A DNA stretch of 64,000 nt from positions 2,262,501 to 2,326,500 of the forward strand of contig OZ022502.1 in the NCBI GenBank assembly GCA_963989385.1. The letters are read 5' to 3'. The notes below the pieces were generated by a model. That model saw only the letters and a list, made by a program, of their open reading frames with translations, was not told where the DNA came from and ran no database searches. Below, piece after piece: positions 21,475-32,195 of the stretch (position 1 is the stretch's first letter; the number at the start of each line of letters is the position of its first letter). A program made the position numbers and the translations under genes. The stretch is from Ctena decussata (taxonomy: Eukaryota; Mollusca; Bivalvia; Lucinida; Lucinidae).

Positions 21475-23360
21475 ATGTCCCCCACCAAAGGTGAGGGGGA
21501 CATGTTGTTTTCAGTGCGGATCTCGTCGGCGTCGGCCTCAGCGTCGGCGTCGGCGTCGGCGTGACAGTTTCTTGTATGCGCGACATCTCTTGAACCAATG
21601 AATGGAATTTCACCCAACTTGCATGGATATATTATTGGGACACACTTAAGAGCTGATTAGATTTTGGTGACCTTGACCTTATTTTCAAGGTCATTGGAGG
21701 ACTTAGATGACAATTTCTTGTATATGTAATATCTCTTGAATCAATGAATGGAATTTCACCAAACTTGCATGGATATACGATTGGGACAAACTTAAGAGCC
21801 GTTTAGATTTTGGTGACCTTGACCACATTTTTAGGTCACTGGATGAATAAGATGTCTATTTCTTGTATCCACAATATCTCCGGAACCAATGGATGGCATT
21901 TCATCAAACTTGCATGGATACACCATTAGGACAAGTTTAAGAGCTGATCAGATTTTGGTGACCTTGACCTCATTTTCAAGGTCACTAGATGACTAAGATG
22001 ACAATTTCTTGTCAAGGTCACTTGAGGAATCAGATGACTTTTTCTTGTACCCAGAATATGTCCTGAACCAATGAATGGAATTTCACTAAACTTGCATGGA
22101 TACATCATTAGTATAAGTTTACACATTGTAGAGCTGATTAGATTTTGGTGACCTTGACCTCATTATCAGGGTCACTGGATGACTTATATGACAATTTCTT
22201 GTACCCACCATATCTCGTAAACTATTAGATGAAATTTCACCAAACTTTCCTGGCTATATGATTGGGACAAGTTTAATGAGCTGTTTAGATTTTGGTGACC
22301 TTGACCTTATTTTAAAGGTCACTTGAGGACTAAGATGACAATTTCTTCTACCCAAAATATCCCCTGAACCAATAAATGGATTTAGGCCAAACTTTTATGG
22401 ATACATCATTTGGACAAGTTTAAGAGCTGATTACATTTTAGTGACCTTGACCTCGTCCTAAGGTCACTGGAGGACTTAGATCACAATTTCTTGAATCCAT
22501 GATATCTCGTAAACTTATGGATGGAATTTCACAAAACTTGCATGGATACATAATTGGGACACATTTAATAGCTACTTAGATTTTGGTTACCTTGATCTCA
22601 TTTTCAAGGTCACTGAAGGACTTAGATGGCAATTTCTTATACCCACCATGTCCCCTAAACTAATGAATGAAATTTCACCAAACTTTCATGGATACATCTT
22701 TGGGACAAGTTTATGAGTTTTTTATATTTTGATGACCTTGACCTTATCTTAAAGGTCACTGGAGGACTTAGATGACAGTTTCTTGTACCCATTATATCTT
22801 GAACCAGTAGATGGAATTTTGACAAACTGGCATGGATACATTACTGGGACTAGCTTAAGAGGTGATCAGATTTTGGTGACTTTGACCTCATTTTCAAGAT
22901 AACAGGAGGAGTTATATATGTTAAATTTCACTAAAATTGATATGTCTCATTAGCCTTTGGCTTGATTTCCATTTTACTTTCATAGATGTACCTTTGGGAC
23001 AACCTCAAGAGTCTACTGTGTTTTAATGACCGTGACCCCATTTTCAAGGTCCAAAGCTATCTTAGAAATGCTTTTTTTTATCTCTTAAAAAGAATTATAG
23101 CTTAAATCAATTGACGGATATTCATAAGGCTTGAAATGAATATATTATTTTGACAGGTTTAAGATATGTTTAGCAGTTGGTGACCCTGACCCATTTTCAA
23201 GAACATAGTCTTATATGTAGGATTTCTTTTGAACCAGGGGATGGACTTTTTCCAAATTTGCATAGATAATTTATTTGTACAGGCTTTTTATTCATTAAAG
23301 GGGATGGGAAATGGGATGGTTGGAGGACATCAGTTTTTCTCTGAAAAACATTTCTAGTTA
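21475..23360 (+). mobile_element. 1.9-kb tandem-unit element with terminal hairpin, ~147-bp units
   Basis: The left end is a hairpin, ATGTCCCCCACC-AAA-GGTGAGGGGGACAT (21475-21503), followed by a GGCGTC run (about 21527-21560). Then come about ten units with 'GGAATTTCACCAAACTTGCA', 'GGATACAT-ATTGGGACAAG', 'GATTTTGGTGACCTTGACC' and 'TTTTCAAGGTCACTGG'. The right end has GGAGGACATCAGTTTTTCTC and AACATTTCTAGTTAT. The plan (left hairpin, tandem units, right 'GACATC-GTTT...CTAGT') is shared with the element at 30511-32195 although the units differ. A CTAG|T end would fit a Helitron-like terminus; that is inference. Confidence 0.7.
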
Positions 23361-23436
23361 TATTTGCCATATTCTTTTTAACGAAATAAAACTTAAGTCT
23401 TAGAGAGAAGTAAGCTTCTCTGCTTTTGGTTTCAAC

Positions 23437-24672
23437 ATATATGAGGGTCTCAATGGGGTACCTCTGAAATCAGTAGTCAGTAAATTTCAGCAAAATAATC
23501 AGTAATCAGTAAAATTTCAGCCCAAAAATCAGTAATTAGTAAAATTTTGGCAAAATCAGTAAAATTACATACCACTCCCTACCTCATGATGCATACTTTG
23601 AATACTACTGACGTAGTATCATAATACTCTTTTTATCCGAAATTGATGCTGATGCATTTTTATAAAGAAATGCATGTAATATAATGTGAAAAAGTCCCTA
23701 AAGGAGTATTCTGGCATAATTGCAAATACAGCTTCCATGTACCCCTAGAATCACATCACATTAACATGTTTACATGTATCTAATTTAGACCACCCTCGAA
23801 CACCATTTTTATACCGGTAAAGCTGGATTTTTCAATGTGTGTGGGGGTGGGTAGGGGGTGGTACATTGTTTCTTCATGTTGTGCATATCTGGAGTCCTTT
23901 AGTGAAGTCTTGCGTTGAATGTGAATTCATGTAGTCTTTTGACACACCAAAACCTATTTTAATGAAACAAAATTACTATTTAATCACCATTGATACCATT
24001 AAATAAAGTGGAAATACCAAGGAACAGAAGTATATATTTTTGCAAAGGCTTGTTAACATAACGTAACTAAGCTACTGACAGGAGACGCAACCGCAGTTTC
24101 GCCATTTGTGAGACAATACTGTTAAGGTAAATGGGTACTTGGGAAAGACCAAAGCATTCCTCTCAGTAGAATTGTTTAAACTTGTCAGATACAATATTTA
24201 GGTATAGTACATTACAAACCTTAGAAACCTACTGGGAAATCATGTGACACAACTTTTCTTAGAAGTTACGATCATTAATTTTATTTAATTGAATCTTCAT
24301 CCTATAACAAGGGCTAAGCCTGCCCAGGAACAGTGTGGTTAGGTTATATGACCGTCCCGATATGACCATAGCTGTTTACCGTGGACGTAAAGCAACACAT
24401 CAATCAATCAATCATCATATAACATTAAGTTGGAGTGGAATAATAACGATTTTTCGGCGATTCCGGTAACCGCCAAAAGCATGTGCTGCCGCTAACCGGT
24501 AATTTTTTCACTCAAATGTCGCTAATCGGTATATTTTTCGGCCGATTCCGTTAATCACTTAGCATAGGCGACGCCGCTAACCGGTAAAATTTCACCTCAA
24601 ATTTCGCTAATCAGTAATTTTTGAGGCCTAAATTCGCTAATCAGTAAACCCCATTGATACCCTCATATATAT
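23437..24672. mobile_element. 1.23-kb terminal-inverted-repeat element
   Basis: The left end ATATATGAGGGTCTCAATGG is mirrored by ACCCCATTGATACCCTCATA at the right. Just inside each end are subterminal arrays of an [A/C]AATCAGTA[A/G]T / GCTAATC[A/G]GTAA motif, in opposite orientation. The flanking AT-rich bases are compatible with a TA target duplication but are ambiguous. The interior (about 23580-24420) has no transposase frame; a GGTGG-rich patch lies near 23840. It is probably a non-autonomous DNA transposon. Confidence 0.65.
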
Positions 24673-24679
24673 TTGCTTC

Positions 24680-24830
24680 TTTATTTACATAGACACAGAT
24701 ATATACTTTGCTTCTCTGCTTTTACTATACATCAAGTTAATGTAACGATTTATTGGCACAGATATATACTTTACTTCTCTGTTTTTACTATAAATCGAGC
24801 TAATGTAACGATTCATTAGTAAAGTCAGGG
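24680..24830 (+). repeat. ~70-bp tandem duplication
   Basis: ACAGATATATACTTT[G/A]CTTCTC followed by TTTTACTATA-ATC-AG[T/C]TAATG occurs at about 24695 and about 24759. The motif TTCTCTGCTTTT also flanks the element on its left side at about 23415. Confidence 0.65.
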
Positions 24831-24865
24831 TGTAAGGGTGCCAGGAAAACGTTTCGTAATATATA

Positions 24866-25222
24866 TAATTGAAGAAACAGGTAGCATATGAAACCTTTGA
24901 CAAAGAACAGGCTAAGGTATTTCTTGCTATCGCCTCGATGTACAAGCAGTTATAGACATAAACAATACAGGTATGCTGAAAGAGTCTATTTAGACTAGTA
25001 AGCTGATAGTCATTTGCATATGAAGATACAAATGACTGATGCAAAACAAAGTCTTATCATCTTGACATCTGACAATGAACTAACGTATCTAATTATAGAA
25101 TACAAGTTATTAAATAAACAAGGTCATAATTCACGTACAAGCTCTAAACAATGGAGGCAGCTGGAGTCTTTCTTATTGTATAAAACCTGTCCATATCGTA
25201 TAAAGGTGGGACAAATCCGCCA
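24866..25222 (+). repeat. 357-bp duplicated segment, copy 1
   Basis: It runs from ATAATTGAAGAAACAGG to GGTGGGACAAATCCGCCA and is matched with scattered differences by 25613-25965. An open plus-strand frame (25014-25340) crosses it but copy 2 does not keep the frame, so I treat it as non-coding. Confidence 0.75.
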
Positions 25223-25612
25223 ATCTGCTGTAGGGCGAAATCGCCTAACAAGATCCTCATTTGATTTATACAAACTCAATAAAAGAATGAAGAAAGAACA
25301 AGAAAAATTACAATGCAATAATCATGACAAAACCAAATAAACTAAGTGTCTAAACAGGAGGAGAAGGGGTGGAGGAGGGTTAAAAAAGCAGCATAATCAT
25401 GATTTGCGCATTCGATTACACATTTATGTTGTCACGCGTGGAGAAACTGATCAATACGGCTGACAGAGTGATATCAATAATATGAGACGCCGAGCTCGCT
25501 CAAAGCTAATGATATCTCAAGACTATACAACGCCAAACTAACACCCAATCTGAAAGTCGCTACATAAAAATTGCTATGGCACGTAGCATTTTTTATGCCA
25601 CTCCTTTCTTCA
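25223..25612. other. No gene recognised
   Basis: Spacer between the two duplicated segments. It contains a purine-rich patch (about 25355-25385) and nothing assignable. Confidence 0.5.
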
Positions 25613-25965
25613 ATAATTGAAGAAACAGGCAGCATATGAAACCTTTGCCTTAGAACAGGCTAAGATATTTCTTGCTATAGCCTCGATGTACAAGGAGCCA
25701 TAGACAACAACAGTACAGGTATGCTGAAAGGATTTTTTGACTAAGCTGATAGTTATTTGCATATGAAGATACAAATGTCTGATACAAAACAAAGTATTAT
25801 CATCTAGACATCTAACAATGAGCTTATATATCTAACTATAGAATACATGTTATTAATCAAACAGGGTCATATTTCACGTACGAGCTCTAAACAATTGAGG
25901 CAACTGGAGTATTTCTTATTGTATAAAACCTGTCCATATCTTATAAAGGTGGGACAAATCCGCCA
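25613..25965 (+). repeat. 353-bp duplicated segment, copy 2
   Basis: Second copy, offset by about 747 bases from the first and in direct orientation. Landmarks shared with copy 1 are 'TTTCTTGCTAT-GCCTCGATG', 'TTTGCATATGAAGATACAAA' and 'TATAAAACCTGTCCATATC'. Differences are mostly single bases plus short indels. Confidence 0.75.
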
Positions 25966-25989
25966 TAAACTAGATGCTCAACTTAAGTT

Positions 25990-26208
25990 GTGAGTCGAGT
26001 TGCCCCGCTATATATATGTATTGGCAAAACTAGAAACTTGACGGTTGAAAGCTTGTCATTTTGTTTTCCGAGCCAATTGTTTTTGGAAAACTCAAAGTTT
26101 GTGTCGACAGTTAAAAAGTTTAATGGGAGACACCATGACCTCGTTGATCCCTACAATGTGGCCGTTTCTAAACTAATTTCCGATTTGATGGCCTCAGTCG
26201 AAGCTTAG
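25990..26208 (+). pseudogene. Retroelement reverse-transcriptase C-terminal fragment
   Basis: A plus-strand frame ends KKFNGRHHDLVDPYNVAVSK, then a short tail and stop. The motif KF[Y/N]-RHHDLV--Y is the closing segment of a reverse-transcriptase-bearing protein that I recognise from many mollusc and cnidarian genomes. The fragment at 44900-45316 has the related form SKFYRRYFELVSKY. Only about 60 codons remain and the polymerase domain is missing, so it is a dead 3' end. Clade unassigned. The downstream block around 26270-26360 (GGCGGGTGTATTATAATAGG) is probably its 3' untranslated part. Confidence 0.42.
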
Positions 26209-26359
26209 TTAAGCTTTCAAATACCGGAATTTCTTTTTCACTGACTTTTCCTACTGATACATAGATACGGCGGGTGTATTATAATAGGCAGGTGATGCTT
26301 ACTACTCGCGAGCATCTTATCACACCTCAATTTCGGGGTCCATATCTGTGTATCCCACA

Positions 26360-27000
26360 TATTCCGGAATCGTCAATGTCTAAAGGACTTACGAGTTCAG
26401 ACCTATGATTTGGGTACTTTGACCACTTTCATTCACACAAATATTCTATGAATTGAAGCTGATTAATATTCTTCTCTCTCAAATCTGGTAAAGAATTAAG
26501 GCGCTTGAATGCTGAAAAACGCTGAAACTTGTTCTAGAAGAAACAGGGGGTCAGTTTACAGAAAGTGCAAAGTTTAAAGCATAAACAAATTTCTACTTTA
26601 ATAGGAAATTAATAAATTTGACCTTAAAAGCACTACAACAAATAAAAAAAACTCTATTTTAACTGTGACGCTGGCGTCTGATTAAGTCGTAGTATTAAAT
26701 AAACGTATTTCAAGTCAAGGGTCTTTAATCTCTGTTTGATTATTTTCGTGCACCTGTTCAATTTATCTAACGTCAAAAAACGGTTTTTGAGATTTAAGGT
26801 TATCTAGCGACTCCAGTCGAACGTCCTTTTTGCATTTTGCAACGTTAGAGTCAGTGCACAGAATCGCATTCTCAATATTCGTCTTATATTCAGAGAAGTA
26901 TAGCATTTTGATAGTATTGCCAAAATGAAATTTTATGCAGGAATTTACTTTTGCTGTCAGTATGGAGTTTCTATGAAGTATTCTGCTTACAAATTAAATT
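26360..27000. other. No gene recognised
   Basis: AT-rich non-coding sequence with no supported exon or repeat boundary. Confidence 0.5.
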
Positions 27001-27004
27001 ACCA

Positions 27005-27195
27005 AATAGTTTCTTCGAGAGCAGAGAATGCAATCAGAAGAAGGAACATGGGCCAGACTACGTAGTTTCGGCTAATAAAGCCTCGTCAGTGACCCTGATA
27101 ATATCTGGTGACGAAACTAGAGAAAAACATACTGTAATTTCTTGATTTTGATTGGGCAGTCGATTCAAAGACTGATCAGTATCAGAAAGGATCCA
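27005..27195 (+). repeat. Dispersed partial copy of the 6.2-kb tandem unit
   Basis: It starts TTCGAGAGCAGAGAATGCA and continues 'AACATGGGCCAGACTACGTA', 'GCCTCGTCAGTGACCCTGAT' and 'GGGCAGTCGATTCAAAGACT' in the order seen at 6222-6604. The exon-like ATGGATGATG block of that unit is absent here. Confidence 0.75.
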
Positions 27196-27442
27196 AAAAG
27201 TTACTGATGCCTACATGTGCCCTCGCAAAACATGTAAAAAATGTTAATGTAGTATACATTGGATTTTTAAGGTTAAGTCGAGTGGAAATTAAGCGCACAT
27301 GATTCACATATTCAGCAGCAATATACTGACACATATCATATGTCCAATTTCACCAAACCCAAGAAATGACGGCAAAATGAAAACCGTCAAGTTGCTTTTT
27401 CTGTTAAGCATATAATTATATTATGATACTTATTTCTTTCAG

Positions 27443-27748
27443 TCGTTTATGTTTGTTCTGCTTCTTCTTGGAACAACAAAATCGTGCATCTGTACGTTGA
27501 CAAACTACGTATACCTGCCAATTTCGAAGGAAAATGCTATTGTGACATAGCTTTTAGTGCAAACTGGCGAAGCATAACCCTACTTTACTCTTCGTCTGTT
27601 AGTGGCTCGTGTGGAATGGGATTCATTGTTTTAACATACACATTTGAGTGTGAGAGTGCTGTTTTGAGCCCTTTAAAGCCGTTCAAGAAAACAATATTCA
27701 GGAAAACCGCAACCATTGCCGGGTCGGCATGTCTTTCAATTTCTATTG
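27443..27748 (+). CDS. Receptor gene, six-cysteine extracellular domain exon
   Basis: The exon lies between acceptor TACTTATTTCTTTCAG and donor ATTG|GTAAGT and is open for 101 codons in phase 1-1. The peptide begins VYVCSASSWNNK and contains GKCYCDIAF, GSCGMGFIV, TFECES and SACLSISI. Six cysteines lie at about residues 4, 31, 33, 56, 69 and 96, alternating with hydrophobic beta-strand-like runs (IVHLYVDKLRI, SITLLYSS, FIVLTYTF). This is the pattern of a disulphide-bonded, CUB-sized extracellular beta-sandwich coded by a single phase 1-1 exon, but I cannot match it to a named domain. It is the largest clear exon upstream of the stalk and membrane exons, and its base composition is closer to coding than the surroundings. 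I infer it is the ligand-binding or adhesive part of the receptor. Confidence 0.62.
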
Positions 27749-27849
27749 GTAAGTTCCACTACATTACTTGCTTAGAGACGGTCGGATGAATTAAACAGTC
27801 CATTGTAAAAATGCCATTTTGTCTCATTTAAGAGATGAATTCTTATTTT

Positions 27850-29110
27850 CATTCTAGGAAAGGAGATAACTTTGTCAATATTTGTGGAAGGTTATGGTTC
27901 TTGTGCTCTGCACCTCCACTTATTGCCGTCTATCAATGTATGAAATTTCACTGAGTTCCCTTAAGATAGACGTATACGGAACAACTCTGTTTTTACTTAA
28001 AAAAACAAAACAAAACAAAACAAAAAATAAAAAATAAAAAAAGAAGATAAATAAAATTATTGTTCATGATGAAATCGAAATCGATCAACTGTGGAGTATA
28101 TACAGTTATAACACACACTAACAATGGCTACCGTAAAGATCCTATTTTTTTGGGCACATAGGTCAGTACAAACAGTGGATACTGAGATCAGACTGTTCCT
28201 TAGGAACCAGAATGATCAAGATCTTCACAGTTGCTATCCCATCTGCGCATTATTGTCGACATTACTCTGTGGAAGAACTGAATAACAGGAAAATAAATTT
28301 TAGGGCAACGACCGGCTGTGCTTGCAGCAGGTGCAGAATTTGGGCAGTCTGTTTTGGGGATATTTTTTTAACATAAACGTTATTTTTCTAGGAAACGAAA
28401 CAGTGAAATGTTTTTTTCTGTTTTATTCTGTTACATACAATGTAAAATTGACTAAAATAATATGCATAAGCACGCCCCATCGTTTTAATATATTTTACAT
28501 AACGTTTTTCATGCAATTCAATTTTTTTGCATTTTTTAAAAAAAAATGTAACAATAAACTTATTAACAAGATTACTGCAATTTTTTGTTACCAGTTTGTT
28601 TCAAATATCCTGTGTTACAGATTATATGATTTGCTGAAATGAAAATGCATTCATGTGCTAGAGATATGAATTTTAATGAAAAATGTGTAAAAAGTATGTA
28701 AAAATACAAAAAATTGATTTTTGGGGAAATCAGAACGGTGAAATATTTTTTCTTATCCAAATGTTTTATAGCCTTTTGGTTATTTAGATGGTATAATGGC
28801 TTGAATGCCAATATTTCTATTCAGTATCCATCTACCTTAGATACTTTCAGAGATATGCTCCGAACAAGCAAAATACTGTAAAAACTAGGAAGGGAGTTCG
28901 CTTCGTAAATACTTGTGATAGAGTTACTGTTCTTGTACTCCGTACTCTCCCTAATTGCCCCCTTTCTGTGTGTCAAGTTTTACTGAGTTCCCTTTCGCTC
29001 CGGACAAAACGTGATGGACGGACGGACGAGATGGACGGACGGATGGACGAACGAACGGACAGACAAATGGCGACTATATTCTCACCCTTCTGGGAGCATT
29101 TTTTTAACGC
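27850..29110 (+). repeat. Tandem-unit repeat remnants with GGAC tail
   Basis: GGTTCTTGTGCTCTGCACCT...TTGCC...GTATGAAATTTCACTGAGTT at about 27896-27960 is matched by GTTCTTGTACTCCGTACTCT...TTGCC...GTCAAGTTTTACTGAGTT at about 28930-28992. The second copy ends in a GGAC[G/A]GAC[G/A]-rich run (about 29014-29060). Between them is AT-rich sequence with an A-rich tract (about 27998-28042). No coding exon is supported; the plus-strand frame at 28322-28642 is low-complexity. Confidence 0.5.
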
Positions 29111-29875
29111 TTAAGGGATACCGAGGGTACTGAATATTTTTGCCTTTTATAGGAAAGGTGCCTCTACCGTCCTTAACCACCCTCTTTATAGCCGGTGCCA
29201 TCTGATATGAGAAACATTTATTACAATCTTACGAGTATACGATCTATGAAATCTTGAGAATCTAAAAGTAAAAGTAATGACTTTTGACTAAGTTGCTGAA
29301 AGGCACAGGCTGATTCAAGTATTCGTTGTATTCACATAGCTTAAGGCGACGGAAATCAGTACCAAGTGGACACACAACGTCAAAATGACGTCGTTTCGAT
29401 GTCAGTACGACGGTATGATGTCCTAAAGAAGCTTAGACCGGATGCGGGTATTGAGCCTTATACCGACCATATAAAAATATCGTAAACCGCAGTAAGTATG
29501 GGAAATTTCGGCACTACAAATATATCATCTTCTTTCCTCTTCGCAGGAAAACTTCCACATTTCACAGATGATTTTTGAACTCGAAATAAAACTAAAAACG
29601 TTTTCAGTCACTGTTCTTAAAGATTTCTTAATTTTATAGCCACCCGATTATAAGGCTCTAACTTTAATATGTTCAAGTTTACCAGTACTCAGTTATTTAA
29701 TCTTTGCTAGGGTAAACATAGAAGTTTATCAATACATTTTTATCGTTAACATGTGCTTGATTTGCATATGTAAGAAGTTCTGTATAGTAAGAGCTTTTAA
29801 AAGCAAGGGATATATCAAAGAACATCAAATAGCAGATTTTAATTTCGGTTTAATTGAGTCTGTTTATGACCAGTA
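29111..29875. other. No gene recognised
   Basis: Non-coding. A good acceptor-like tract (TTTCCTCTTCGCAG at about 29545) is followed by stops in every useful phase. Confidence 0.5.
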
Positions 29876-30330
29876 ATGAAATGTACGACACCAACCACGC
29901 CCCCACCCCCAGCACCAGCGTAGTCGGTAAATAGTCGGTAATACATGCAATATCAGAACCGCCGTCGGCGCTTAACGGCCGCCCCTAGTAATTTCGTTGT
30001 TGGCTGTCCCAGCAGCACTTCTGTTTTGTTTTTTTCTTAGTTGTATTGTGTGTTGTTTGTTGCTTTGTCTGGTTTGGTATATGGTCTGTTATGATAAAGC
30101 GAGTCCTGACATAAAAAATTGAAAATAGGTAAAAATAGGTGTTTAATGTTTTTCGTATAATTTGTTCTTTTTGTCAGTGTTGGTGCTTTTTAAGACTGCT
30201 GTGTGCGCGATGGTTGTTTTTGTTGGGTTGAACACATAAGTAGCTGATGAACCAAGTCAGAACAAAGGACGAGGTTTGGTAGACTACAAACCGGTTACTT
30301 AATTTAACACTAAGTGCGACTGTAAGTGCA
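29876..30330 (+). repeat. Interspersed family A copy
   Basis: Marks in order: 'CCCCTAGTAATTTCGTTGTT', 'GGCTGTCCCAGCAGCACTTC', 'TGTGTTGTTTGTTGC', 'AAAATAGGTAAAAATAGGTG' and 'AAACCGGTTACTTAA'. The last block follows a GATGAACCAAGTCAGAACAA piece of a second adjoining copy. Confidence 0.55.
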
Positions 30331-30510
30331 CATTTAAATCTTCACTGAAAATGGTATCGGTCTGCTTTCAGAAGTTTATTCAAAGTGTTCATATTAAAAT
30401 GTCAATGCTCTTAGTTTCTTAACACAGACATATCATTTGCTTGCTCTCTTAATTTTAGCTAACAACTGCATTTTTAGAATGTATGTCTGATGTTTATGTA
30501 TATATGTATT

Positions 30511-32195
30511 TTATGTCTCCTCCTGAAGGGGTCGGAGACATATTGTTTTTGCCCTGGTGATCTGTCTGTTTGTCTGTCCATCACAAATAGTGTCCGCTCA
30601 ATACCTCTGTAACCGATAGAGATAATTTGATGAAACTTAGTACAAATATAAAGCATTATCAGATGATGTGTAGAGAGCAAAACCGATAACTCCAACTATA
30701 TTTTTTTTGGAATTATGCCCCTTTGTAAATTTTAGAATGAAAATCGTGTCCGCTACATAACTCTAAAACTATATGAGATATTTTCATGACACAGTACAAA
30801 TAAAGAGCATCATCAGAGTATGTGCACATAAGAAAACCGTAACTCCACCTACATTTTTACGGAATTGTGCCCCTTCGAAAATTTTAGTATGGAAATGGTG
30901 TCCAATCAATAACTCTGTAACGATTGAGATAATTTCAAAAACTAAGTACAAATATACAGCATCATCAGACGACATGCAGAGAGCAAGACCCGTTACTCTC
31001 CCTACATTTTTACGGAATTATGCCCCTTCGAAAATTTAGTATGGACATGGTGTCCGCTCCATAACTCTCTAATCGGCAAAGATAATAACACAAAACTTGG
31101 TACAAATATAAAGCATCATCAGACGACGTGCAGTGGGCAAGACCCATAACGCCACCAACATTTTTTGGAAGCATGCCCTTTGTAAAATTCAGTATGGAAA
31201 TCGTGTCCGCTCCATAACTCTAAACCTATGTGAGATATTTTCATAAAACTTACTACAAATATAGAGCATCATCAGAGGATGTGACGAAAACTAAAAACCG
31301 CAACTCCATCTACATTTTTACGGAAAAATGCCCCTTTGACCCTTTGAAAATTTTAGTGTGGAAATCGTGCCCGCTCAATAAATCTGTAACCGATTGAGTT
31401 AATTTCACGAAACTTGGTACAAACATAAGACATCATCAAACAATGTGCATAGAGGAAAACCCGTAACTCAACCTACGTTTTTAATGGAATTATGCCCCTT
31501 TATAAATTAAGGTATGGATATTTTGTTTGCTCAATAGCTCTTCAACAGTTTAAGATATTTTCATGAAACTTAAAACAAATATAGAGCATTATCACTGAAT
31601 GTACAGAGTACAAAAAACGTAACTTCACCTACATTTTTTTCCGGAGTTTGCCCCTTCGAAAGTTTTAGTATGGAAATCGTGTCCGCTCAATAACTCTGTA
31701 ACCGATTGAGATAATTTCACGAAATTTGGCTCAAATATAAAGCATCATCAGAGAACATGCAGAAAGCAAGACTCGTAACTCCACCTACATTTTTTATGGA
31801 AGTATGCCCCTTTGTAAATTTTTGTATGGAAATCGTGTCCGCTCCATTACTCTAAAACTAGATGAGATATTTTCATGAAACTTGATCAATTATAGAGTAT
31901 TATCAGAGAATGTGTAGAGAACAAGAACCGTAACTCCACATACATTTTTACGGAATAATACCATTTTGAAAATTTTAGTAAGGAAATCGTGTTTGCCTAA
32001 TGACCCTGTAACCAACTGAGATAATTTCACGAAACTTGGTACAAATAAAAAGCATCACCAGAGGACGTGCAGAAAGCAAGTTGACGCTCAGAGAATAAGA
32101 ACCATAACTCCATCTACATTCCTAGCGAGGGGTGGGAGGAGCATGGTGGGGAAGGGGGGAGACATCTGTTTCTGTTTCAAAAACAAGCATCTAGT
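30511..32195 (+). mobile_element. 1.7-kb tandem-unit element, ten ~155-bp units
   Basis: The left end hairpin is ATGTCTCCTCC-TGAA-GGGGTCGGAGACAT. The units are marked by 'GTGTCCGCTCAATAACTCTG' (about 30591, 30747, 30899, 31049, 31204, 31368, 31529, 31679, 31837 and 31988), 'CACGAAACTTGGTACAAATA', 'AGCATCATCAGA', 'AACTCCACCTACATTTTTAC' and 'GGAATTATGCCCCTT'. The right end is GGGGGGAGACATCTGTTTCT with 'AAAAACAAGCATCTAGTTG'. It has the same architecture as 21475-23360 with unrelated units. Non-coding. Confidence 0.75.

Noticed and set aside
29545..29590. Good acceptor-like tract (TTTCCTCTTCGCAG) followed by possible exon
   Set aside because: Stops occur within a dozen codons in the phases needed for the receptor gene, and no donor follows.
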